Positions 1 through 6,814 of a stretch of DNA of 20,017 bases are shown one piece after another. The notes beneath the pieces were generated by a model. The model saw only the letters and a list, made by a program, of their open reading frames with translations, was not told the origin of the DNA and did not search any database. The position numbers and the translations under genes were made by a program. The stretch is from CAZUZD01 sp964624465 (GTDB lineage: Bacteria; Planctomycetota; Planctomycetia; Isosphaerales; Isosphaeraceae): assembly GCA_964624465.1 (NCBI GenBank), contig CAZUZD010000089.1, positions 1 to 20,017 on the forward strand. Reading direction: 5' to 3'. How positions within the stretch are numbered: position 1 is the first letter of the stretch; each line of letters starts with the position of its first letter.

Positions 1-792
1 GGTGCGCTGGAAGTCATCCTCCAGCGCCTGGCCGACTTCAAGGAGAAGAGCCAGACCCTGAAGCGGCGGGTGAAGGGGGCCATGGTCTACCCGATCGTGG
101 TCATCATGGTCGCCACCGCGATCGTCGGGTTCATCCTCTACTTCATCATCCCCAAGTTCAAAGCGATCTTCGCCGACTTCGGCGTCGACCTGCCCGGCGT
201 CACCGTGTTCCTGCTCAAGGCCAGCGACTTCATCATCGAGAAGTTCTGGGTGGTGATCCTGGCACCCATCTTGATCTGGATCACGATCAAGCTCATCTAT
301 CGAAACCGCACCGGGGCCTACATCCTCGACCGGCTCTGGCTCATGATCCCGGTCATGGGCGGCATCATCGAGAAGTCGACGGTGGCCCGCACGATGCGGA
401 CGCTGGGCACGCTGGTGCAGTCGGGCGTGCCGATCCTCGACGCGCTCAGCATCGTGAAGGACACGGCCGAGAACGCCGTGTTCGAGCGGGCCTTCGGCCG
501 GATCTACGACTCGATCCGCGAGGGCGAGACGATCGCCCAGCCGCTCCGCGAGGCGCGGATCGTCGACGACATCGTCGTGAACATGATCGACGTCGGCGAG
601 GAGACGGGCGACCTCGACACCATGCTCAACAAGATCGCCGACAACTATGACGAGGAGGTCGAGGTGCTCGTCGACAGCCTCGTGAGCCTGCTCGAGCCGA
701 TCATGATCGTCGTGCTCGGCGGCATCGTCGGCTTCATCGTCATCGCCCTGTTCATGCCGCTGATCCAGCTCATCAGCAAGCTCTCGGGCTGA
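1..792 (+). CDS. gspF: Type II secretion system F family protein (GspF/PilC), 5' truncated by window edge
   Basis: This is the C-terminal 263 residues of a polytopic inner-membrane platform protein that links the secretion ATPase to the pseudopilus. The reading frame is open from base 1 (starting Gly-Ala-Leu-Glu-Val), so the GTG at 70 is not the start and the gene begins outside the window. Three hydrophobic segments are visible: one after MVYP, one around WVVILAPILIWITIK, and one at the end. Between the second and third lies the second cytoplasmic T2SSF domain, with the family motifs VGEETGDLDTML and LLEPIMIVVLGGIVGF. It ends in TGA at 790-792. The pseudopilin genes downstream favour GspF over the type IV pilus homologue PilC, but the family alone does not separate the two. 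Base composition is the usual high GC of the neighbours. gspE/gspD-like genes may lie to the left, out of view. Confidence 0.95.
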   Translation, partial: GALEVILQRLADFKEKSQTLKRRVKGAMVYPIVVIMVATAIVGFILYFIIPKFKAIFADFGVDLPGVTVFLLKASDFIIEKFWVVILAPILIWITIKLIYRNRTGAYILDRLWLMIPVMGGIIEKSTVARTMRTLGTLVQSGVPILDALSIVKDTAENAVFERAFGRIYDSIREGETIAQPLREARIVDDIVVNMIDVGEETGDLDTMLNKIADNYDEEVEVLVDSLVSLLEPIMIVVLGGIVGFIVIALFMPLIQLISKLSG

Positions 793-823
793 GCCCGAGC
801 CGCCCGGCCCGCTCGCCCCGCCC

Positions 824-853
824 GCGGGGGCCTGGAATCGTCCAGACCCCCGC
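824..853 (+). terminator. GC-rich hairpin between gspF and the first pseudopilin gene
   Basis: GCGGGGG (824-830) pairs with CCCCCGC (847-853), and CTGGA (832-836) pairs with TCCAG (841-845). There is one mismatch between the two helices and a 4-nt loop. No T-tract follows, so it may be a weak or factor-assisted terminator, or a processing/stability element inside a longer transcript. The rest of the 173-nt gap (793-965) shows no convincing promoter; an AGGAG ribosome site lies at 953-957. Confidence 0.5.
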
Positions 854-965
854 CGGCCCTGGCGGCGAATCGCGGGAACCAATCCAACGACCGTCCGTCG
901 AAGACAGACCCGAACCGGAGCGAGCGGCCGCCGACTGCGACCGCGACCGAGCAGGAGCGAACCCC

Positions 966-2033
966 ATGGACCGCCCGCGCCCCCGACGACCGCTGCGTGG
1001 CTTCACGCTCGTCGAGCTGCTGATCGTCATCGTGATCGTCGGCATCCTGATCGCCCTGCTGGTGCCCGCCATCGCCGGCGCCGTTCGCACGGCGAAGAAT
1101 GCCCAGGTCACTGGCGAGATCACCGCCCTTGCCCAAGCCCTGGAGGCGTTCAAGAGCCAATACGGCCAGTATCCGCCAAGTCGGATTCTTCTAAGCGAGG
1201 ACGGCACATACACCGTCCCCAACAACGGTTTTTATGGGACTTTGCAGCCCAATCGGGGCTTGATTGACGTTGTACTGCCGGAGCTTGCACAGCGGTCGCG
1301 GCGTTACCTTCAGATTTTTTTCCCCAAGCTTCAACCTCCTACCCCTCAACGCTGGCATGACTTCAACGGAAACAATCAGATTGATCCGCTGATCTACCTT
1401 GAAGGGGACGAGTGCCTTGTCTTCTTCTTGGGTGGCATTCCTTACAACTCCGGTACTTCATTCAGCACGACTGGCTTTGGAAAGGATTCACGTTTCCCGT
1501 TCGTCAACCAGCAGGCCCAAAGCAATCGCACCACTCCGTTCTATGAATTTCGTGCGGATCGGCTGCTCGACTTCGATGGAGACGGCATGCCGAGCTATGT
1601 CGACACGCTTAATGGGTCGTCAAACAACGCTCGGCCTTACGCTTATTTCTCGGCGTACGGAAACAACGGATACGACCCGAACGATGTGAACTTCCCTGGG
1701 GAAACCTATCGGAATTTCAACATCGGCTATCCGACACGGCTCACAAGCGACCCGGCTACGGCGCCGCAAACAGTCGGCGAATCCGTATCGCCAGGTCCGA
1801 ACCCTTACACGAGCGGGGCGCCCTTCATGACCGGGAACCCCCCAAAAGCGAGTTTCATCAACGGCATCTCGTTTCAGATCGTTTCAAGTGGTGGTGACGG
1901 CGTATTTGGCCCTGGTGGGCGTTTCGTGGGATCGGGTAGTGGTGAGAAGTTGCCACTTGACGGACTTCCCGCCGACTCCCGAAGGGATGAGAAGGATAAT
2001 CTGACCAACTTTGCCAACGGCGCTCTCGAGTGA
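966..2033 (+). CDS. GspG-like pseudopilin, prepilin N-terminal cleavage/methylation domain, 355 aa
   Basis: Probable filament subunit of a type II secretion-like pseudopilus. ATG 966 is chosen because AGGAG (953-957) sits 8 nt upstream and the leader is short and basic. Residues 1-12 form the prepilin leader ending RPLRG; cleavage is expected after Gly12, giving Phe+1 and Glu+5 (Glu17), followed by a hydrophobic helix to about residue 40. The C-terminal part has FQIVSSGGDG and a late DNLTNF segment resembling the GspG C-terminus. Two Asp/Asn-Gly loops of calcium-binding type are seen: DFNGNNQID (132-140) and DFDGDGMPSYVD (202-213). Classical GspG is about 140 aa, so the ectodomain is more than twice the usual size. 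The first 60 or so codons are high GC, but the rest of the gene is clearly AT-richer than all its neighbours (two 60-base lines counted by hand gave 52-53% GC). Placed first after gspF, where gspG is expected. Confidence 0.88.
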   Translation: MDRPRPRRPLRGFTLVELLIVIVIVGILIALLVPAIAGAVRTAKNAQVTGEITALAQALEAFKSQYGQYPPSRILLSEDGTYTVPNNGFYGTLQPNRGLIDVVLPELAQRSRRYLQIFFPKLQPPTPQRWHDFNGNNQIDPLIYLEGDECLVFFLGGIPYNSGTSFSTTGFGKDSRFPFVNQQAQSNRTTPFYEFRADRLLDFDGDGMPSYVDTLNGSSNNARPYAYFSAYGNNGYDPNDVNFPGETYRNFNIGYPTRLTSDPATAPQTVGESVSPGPNPYTSGAPFMTGNPPKASFINGISFQIVSSGGDGVFGPGGRFVGSGSGEKLPLDGLPADSRRDEKDNLTNFANGALE

Positions 2034-2077
2034 GAATTCGCGTAACACTGGCCGCGTCGCGTTGTACTGGGTGATAA

Positions 2078-2097
2078 GGGCCATTCTCGGATGGCCC
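2078..2097 (+). other. Intercistronic hairpin
   Basis: GGGCCAT (2078-2084) and ATGGCCC (2091-2097) form a perfect 7-bp stem with a 6-nt loop. It lies in the 112-nt gap before the second GspG-like gene. No T-tract follows it, so an attenuation or mRNA-stability role is as likely as termination. I see no convincing promoter in the gap. Confidence 0.4.
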
Positions 2098-2145
2098 CAT
2101 TCCTGGCTGTAAGGTCGGGTTCTTGTAGCGTGGGGTGGGTTCGAC

Positions 2146-3804
2146 ATGAGACACGATGCGACAACCCGACGCGGCTTCACCCTGATCGAGCTGGGGGTGG
2201 TCATGCTGATCATCGGCCTGATCCTCAGCATGATCCTGGTGGTGTCGTTCAGTGCCACCGAACAGGCCCGGGTCCGGGCCACCCAGGCCCTGATCACGAA
2301 GCTGGAAGTGGCGCTGAATGACCGCATAGAAGGGCTGCTCAATCTGCCGGTAAACCCGAACGGCACACACAGATTCCTCGCGGCGATCAACCCCGGCCCT
2401 AACGCATTCAACGGGACGGGCTATCCGCCCGGCAGTGCCCCCCTCTACTGGGGCCTGACCTCCGAGGAGCGTGCCGGGGTGATCGCCCGGATCGACCAGT
2501 TCCGGATGGACCTGCCCGACGTCTTCTACATCCAGCGGCCGGTGGGTCCCAACCCAACACCGAACGATTACCAGCCGACAGATTACCTGGTCAACTTCGC
2601 CGGCCTGCCCTTCCCCCCGGGCGGCACCAACCCGATGTTCGGTGCGGCTCAGGCGACCGGCCAGTACGTACTCCCGCTGGGCAACCGCGTGGGGCCGGGG
2701 TTCACGCCCAGCAGTAAACCCGTCAACCAGGTGACGGCGGCCGACCTCGACCCCGACGGCGACGGCAATCCGAACGTGGGCCCGGGGGCGTTCGTCGGCG
2801 GGCCGCTCATCGACCAGACGCTCTTCGGAGGCGTCCCCGACCGGGGCATCTACGGCGCCTCGTTCTCGGCCCGCGCCGCACTGGCCAAAAACATGGGCTA
2901 CGGCCCGCTGGGCTACGACGGTCTGGACAACAACGGCAACGGCCTGACCGACGAGCACGGCGAGGGCTTCCTCAACAACACCGGGGATGCGACGCAGTTC
3001 GCCCGGTTCCTGAAGAACCACAAGCACGAGACGGCCCGAGCTGAGATGCTGTATCTCATGCTCGTCGAGGGCCTCGGTGTGACGGGCAACGTGTTCACAG
3101 CCATCGACTTCCGGGACACCGAGCTCAAGGACACCGACGACGACGGCATTCCCGAGTTCGTCGACGGCTGGGGCAAACCGCTCCAGTTCTACCGTTGGCC
3201 GATCTTCTTCCCGGTGCCCGGCGTCTCGCGCGGAGTCGCCCGTTACGACACCATCAGCGAGGTCCGCGACGTCTTCCCGCTCGACCCGAACAAGCAACTG
3301 ATGGCGCCCAGCTGGTGGCTTTCGATGCCGTTCAACGGCCTCCAGAAGACAGAGCTGTTTCGCCGCTACTTCACCAACCTGGTGGACCCCGACTTCGCGG
3401 CGACGACTTCAAACTTCCCTGGCCCGCCCTATGCCGGGCTCTGGGACATGACTGGCACCAGCCCGCGACGCTCATATGGCTGTCGGTTCTTGATTCTCTC
3501 CGGCGGTCCCGACCGCGACACAGGGGTCTACACGCTCACCGACTCGTTCATCCGGACCAGTGTTGAAGCCGGTTCGCCTGATCGCGTCGCCGCCGCCCTC
3601 GTCGGGAACTACGACAGCGGAACCGGGTTTCCCCAGGTGGGCGAGAACTGGGCCGTCTACCTGAACGGCTATCCGATGATCACCCCGGCCAACGTGCAGC
3701 AACTCGACCCGGCGGCGCAGGTGATTCCTTACGCACCTCCCGACGTATCGCTCGACAACGTCACCAACCAGGGCCTTCGAGACGAGATCGGAGGTGCCCG
3801 ATGA
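2146..3804 (+). CDS. Second GspG-like giant pseudopilin (prepilin N-terminal domain), 552 aa
   Basis: Prepilin-type protein with leader MRHDATTRRG, cleavage expected after Gly10, Phe+1 and Glu+5 (Glu15), and a hydrophobic helix to about residue 35. The start is ATG 2146; the upstream G-rich stretch GGGGTGGG (2132-2139) is a poor ribosome site. The ectodomain keeps two features that recall GspG: DGWGKPLQFY (340-349), like the family's D-x-WG-x-P-x-x-Y, and FLILSGGPDRDTG near the C-terminus. Calcium-type loops are DPDGDGNPN (202-210), DNNGNGLTD (261-269) and DTDDDGIPE (329-337). It is roughly four times the length of classical GspG. The stop overlaps the next start (ATGA at 3801-3804), so translation is probably coupled to the GspH-like gene. 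The canonical operon has no gene between G and H, so this is an extra member: a duplicated major subunit, or a minor one. The GspG assignment is moderate; the prepilin class is secure. Confidence 0.87.
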   Translation: MRHDATTRRGFTLIELGVVMLIIGLILSMILVVSFSATEQARVRATQALITKLEVALNDRIEGLLNLPVNPNGTHRFLAAINPGPNAFNGTGYPPGSAPLYWGLTSEERAGVIARIDQFRMDLPDVFYIQRPVGPNPTPNDYQPTDYLVNFAGLPFPPGGTNPMFGAAQATGQYVLPLGNRVGPGFTPSSKPVNQVTAADLDPDGDGNPNVGPGAFVGGPLIDQTLFGGVPDRGIYGASFSARAALAKNMGYGPLGYDGLDNNGNGLTDEHGEGFLNNTGDATQFARFLKNHKHETARAEMLYLMLVEGLGVTGNVFTAIDFRDTELKDTDDDGIPEFVDGWGKPLQFYRWPIFFPVPGVSRGVARYDTISEVRDVFPLDPNKQLMAPSWWLSMPFNGLQKTELFRRYFTNLVDPDFAATTSNFPGPPYAGLWDMTGTSPRRSYGCRFLILSGGPDRDTGVYTLTDSFIRTSVEAGSPDRVAAALVGNYDSGTGFPQVGENWAVYLNGYPMITPANVQQLDPAAQVIPYAPPDVSLDNVTNQGLRDEIGGAR

Positions 3805-5342
3805 AGCTTCAGACTGCCAGCCGGCGCGGCTACACGCTCATCGAGCTACTGGTCGTGCTGCTGATCATCATGCTGCTGACTGCCGCGATGATCCCGGTCG
3901 TGCTTCCGGCGATCCAGCAGAATGAGATCCGAAGTGCTGCCAACCTTGTCTACGGCGAGTTGACCCGCGCCCACGACCAGGCGGTGCGTGACAATCGCCC
4001 CGGCGGCATCCGGCTGATTCCGGATGCGATCGACCCCACCCGCCCGCAGGTGGTGACCGCCAGTCGCCTGATTGCAATCGAGATCGGGCCCGACTACTCG
4101 GAAGGCCTCGTGCGGCCACGCTTGTTCGATCCTCCAGGCGGGTTCCCGAACCCCACTCCGCCCGGCCTCCCGGACCCGACGCTCTTCGCGAACAACGTGG
4201 CCTACCCCTACCTGACTGTTCTTGAGGACAAGTGGGAGAATGTGGGGTCGCCGGGCAATCCAATCCTCGTGCCGCGAACGCCAACGAGCTGGTTCTTCAA
4301 CCTGCGTCAGGGCGATCGGATCACGCTCGGTGATCAGGGGAAGAGCTATACGGTCGCCGGCCCGATCACCAACCCGACGATCAGCTACCGGCCGGGTGGT
4401 TCGGTGGCCGATCCCAACGGAGTGGTCGCGAATTACCGTAATCCGGCCCCGAATCCCGAGCGACTCATCAACTACGGGCCGGACTCGCTCTACGACACCT
4501 CCTCCCCCGGTACGAGAACCTTCGAATTCCTGTACCTGATGGACGGGGTGGACAACGACGAGGACGGTTTCCAGGACGAGGGCTTCGACGGGGTCGACAA
4601 CGACGGTGACGGCATTGTTGACCCGGGCTTCAACGGCCTCGATGACAATGGCGATGGCCATATCGACGAGTGGTACGAGGTCTACCTGCACCGCAATGCC
4701 GATGGCAGCCTGATCTATCCGGGCTGTCCTGACACCAACATGCCGGGTGCGGCGCTACCCCCGGCCTACGCGAACGAATACGAGCCCGAACAGGGTCCGC
4801 GCAGACTTCCCGCCTCGGGCTACATGAGCTACTCGGTTTCCCGTCGGCCCGTGGTAAGTCGCGGCGCCAGAGAGCTGGCGCTGCCGGGGCAGACGGTGGT
4901 CGATCTGACCTCGTGGAATCTGACCCGCGAGCGCTCACGCTTGCCGATCGACCCGTACTCCGGTGTCGTCGATATCGTGATCGCGCCGAACGGCCAGCTC
5001 GTGGCCCAGGGGGCGAACGCGAACCCGGCGCCATCCCAAAGCCTGCCCTTCTACCACATCTGGCTAGGAGAGCGCGAGGACCTATTCAACCCGTCACAGC
5101 CTCCCAATCCGCCGCCCAACAATCCGGGGCGGCAAAACTGGCTGCCGATGCCGCGCGAAGCCATCGTTCAGAATGTCGACTACTACCCGGCCGACCTGCC
5201 GACCTTAAAGGCCTCTCAGCGGCTGATCTCGGTCAACGCCCGAACGGGACAAATCTCAACGACGGCGAATCTCCAATTCGATCCGCTCGACCTCGAACTG
5301 CCGTACCGCAACGCCCAGCAGGGGATCAAGGAGCAGCCATGA
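3801..5342 (+). CDS. GspH-like pseudopilin with three tandem DxDxDGxxD repeats, 513 aa
   Basis: Minor pseudopilin candidate. ATG 3801 overlaps the previous stop (ATGA), and GGAGGT (3790-3795) lies 5 nt upstream, which fixes the start. The leader is MKLQTASRRG with cleavage after Gly10, Tyr+1 and Glu+5 (Glu15). The helix and following segment (NEIRSAANLVYGELTRAHDQ) match the start of the GspH ectodomain, where a run of Arg/Ala-rich helix precedes the beta domain. Residues 249-293 carry three tandem 15-residue repeats, each with a DNDxDGxxD-type loop and each 45 nt long. Near the C-terminus, SGVVDIVIAPNGQLVAQG has the look of a GspH beta-hairpin. The family is usually about 170-190 aa, so this is about threefold enlarged. 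The stop overlaps the next gene by ATGA. GC is slightly lower than in the J and K genes. The GspH call rests on N-terminal resemblance plus gene order. Confidence 0.87.
   Translation: MKLQTASRRGYTLIELLVVLLIIMLLTAAMIPVVLPAIQQNEIRSAANLVYGELTRAHDQAVRDNRPGGIRLIPDAIDPTRPQVVTASRLIAIEIGPDYSEGLVRPRLFDPPGGFPNPTPPGLPDPTLFANNVAYPYLTVLEDKWENVGSPGNPILVPRTPTSWFFNLRQGDRITLGDQGKSYTVAGPITNPTISYRPGGSVADPNGVVANYRNPAPNPERLINYGPDSLYDTSSPGTRTFEFLYLMDGVDNDEDGFQDEGFDGVDNDGDGIVDPGFNGLDDNGDGHIDEWYEVYLHRNADGSLIYPGCPDTNMPGAALPPAYANEYEPEQGPRRLPASGYMSYSVSRRPVVSRGARELALPGQTVVDLTSWNLTRERSRLPIDPYSGVVDIVIAPNGQLVAQGANANPAPSQSLPFYHIWLGEREDLFNPSQPPNPPPNNPGRQNWLPMPREAIVQNVDYYPADLPTLKASQRLISVNARTGQISTTANLQFDPLDLELPYRNAQQGIKEQP
4545..4679 (+). 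repeat. Three tandem 45-nt repeats coding 15-residue calcium-type loops
   Basis: Copies lie at 4545-4589, 4590-4634 and 4635-4679, in frame within the GspH-like gene. They encode GVDNDEDGFQDEGFD, GVDNDGDGIVDPGFN and GLDDNGDGHIDEWYE. Each has the D-x-[DN]-x-D-G-x-x-D spacing typical of calcium-binding loops in thrombospondin type-3 and dockerin-like repeats. The copies differ at many bases, so the array is old or selected at the protein level rather than a fresh slippage event. Confidence 0.85.
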
Positions 5343-6700
5343 GCCCGCGACCCAAGCTCCAAGGCGGCCTCGCCGGCTCGACCCGGACCCGGACCCGCGC
5401 CGGTATCACCCTGACCGAGATCCTGATCTCGATCATGATCATGGGCGTGGGCCTGCTCTCGCTGGCCACCCTGTTCCCGCTCGGCCTGATCCGGATCCGC
5501 GAGGCCAACCGCTCGTCGCGATCTGCGCTGCTGACCCAGAGCGCCGGCGGCGAGCTGGCGGCCCGCGGCCTGCTCTACAAGCCGGCGTTCACGATGAGCT
5601 GGTACGGCGTGCAGGACTTTGTGCCCACCACCGGGGCACGGCCTCAGGCGCGGTCGATCGCCTTCGACCCGTTCGTCTACGACCCGACCAACCCGCTCGA
5701 TCCGACCGTGCTCGGTGGCGTCAACCGCGGCCTGGGCACGGGGCTACCGATCGCCTACGACCCGCTCTGGTGGCAGATCGTCGGCCGCGCGAACGGTGGC
5801 CAGGTGCGACCCACCACGGTGCCGGCCCGGTTTGGCTACGGCCAGGGGTTCGTCCGCGATGACCCCAATGGCGGTGCCCCGAGCGCCTACGGCCTGCAGC
5901 GGCTCACGAACTTCCTGACAACCATGGGTAGCGACGAGCCGGTGGCGTCGGTCTTTGCCTCGGCCGACGACCTGGTGCTCTTGACCGATGGCTCGATCCA
6001 GGCCGCCGACCCGGCGATGCCCTGGACCACTGAGACCGGCAGTCCGATCATGCCGCAGCTAACACCCAGCGGCGTGACCGGGAGTGCGGGATCACCGCTG
6101 GTCGACCTGTCCTACTCCTGGCTGTTCACAGGCCAGCAGACGGATGTGACCAACGGCCGGGTTTTCAGCGGCGACATCGTCGTCTGCCAGAACCGACCAT
6201 TCGCACTTGATACGGTGACTGACCCGATCAAGGGGAGCACGCTTCAGCTCGCCGCCGGAGAGACGGTGGTAGAGGCGGCTTTCGCTTTCGGCCCGCCGCC
6301 GTTGGGTGCCACTGTGGGCTATTCAAACAACACGAATACGGTCCTGCTCCGCTGGCCGGCGAACATGCCCGACCCGGATGTTCGGATCGGGGCGTGGATC
6401 GCCGACATTACGTACGAGCAGCTCCAGATGGTGAACGACGCCCGCTTTGGCGGCGCCAGCAGCTATCCGGGACAGCGGTGCTATTGGTATCGCATTGCCA
6501 ACCGCACCGACGCCGGTCCCTCGCTGAGCTTCAGCGGCGACTCCGGTCCGTACCGGCAGATGACGATCACTCTCGCAGGCTCGGTGCGGGCCCGGACGTT
6601 GATGAGCAACTCCGGCGTCCTTCAGCCGGCCACCGTCAACGCCGCCCTTATCATGCCCAGCGTCGTGAACGTCTTCCCCAGGACGATCACGATCCAGTGA
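5339..6700 (+). CDS. GspI/PilV-like pseudopilin, 453 aa
   Basis: Prepilin-type protein. ATG 5339 is chosen because it overlaps the previous stop (ATGA 5339-5342), has AAGGAG at 5328-5333 with 5-nt spacing, and gives a basic leader. The frame stays open further upstream, but that part only shadows the preceding gene. The leader is 22 residues, rich in Arg/Thr, ending TRAG; then Ile+1, Thr, Leu, Thr and Glu+5 (Glu27). The helix ILISIMIMGVGLLSLATLFP has the GVGLLxLA pattern typical of GspI/PilV. The ectodomain is mostly beta-like and has two well separated Cys, in DIVVCQN and GQRCYWYR, that could form a disulfide in the periplasm. No DxDxDG loop was found here, unlike in the other five. Classical GspI is about 120-130 aa. 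In the T2SS tip complex GspI contacts GspJ and GspK, whose counterparts follow directly. Confidence 0.87.
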   Translation: MSPRPKLQGGLAGSTRTRTRAGITLTEILISIMIMGVGLLSLATLFPLGLIRIREANRSSRSALLTQSAGGELAARGLLYKPAFTMSWYGVQDFVPTTGARPQARSIAFDPFVYDPTNPLDPTVLGGVNRGLGTGLPIAYDPLWWQIVGRANGGQVRPTTVPARFGYGQGFVRDDPNGGAPSAYGLQRLTNFLTTMGSDEPVASVFASADDLVLLTDGSIQAADPAMPWTTETGSPIMPQLTPSGVTGSAGSPLVDLSYSWLFTGQQTDVTNGRVFSGDIVVCQNRPFALDTVTDPIKGSTLQLAAGETVVEAAFAFGPPPLGATVGYSNNTNTVLLRWPANMPDPDVRIGAWIADITYEQLQMVNDARFGGASSYPGQRCYWYRIANRTDAGPSLSFSGDSGPYRQMTITLAGSVRARTLMSNSGVLQPATVNAALIMPSVVNVFPRTITIQ

Positions 6701-6717
6701 GCGGCGATCCTCGCCGC
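6701..6717 (+). other. Hairpin immediately after the GspI-like stop codon
   Basis: GCGGCGA (6701-6707) and TCGCCGC (6711-6717) form a perfect 7-bp stem with a 3-nt loop, starting at the first base after TGA. No T-tract follows. It may act as a 3' stability or partial-termination element in the 114-nt gap before the GspJ-like gene. Nothing else was seen in the gap except the ribosome site at 6801-6808. Confidence 0.4.
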
Positions 6718-6814
6718 ACCCGCTCCTGACCGACCCGATTCAACGACCCGCTTCAGACCCACTCCCGCCGGGTGGACCGACCTGCAAACGACCCGGCGGC
6801 GGAGGTGAACCGCG

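Noticed and set aside
2062..2087. Possible promoter TTGTAC...CATTCT before the second GspG-like gene
   Set aside because: The spacing is only 14 nt and the -10 match is poor.
4913..5338. Upstream extension of the GspI-like frame
   Set aside because: It lies wholly inside the GspH-like gene in another frame. The ATG at 5339 has a good ribosome site, an ATGA overlap and a proper prepilin leader.
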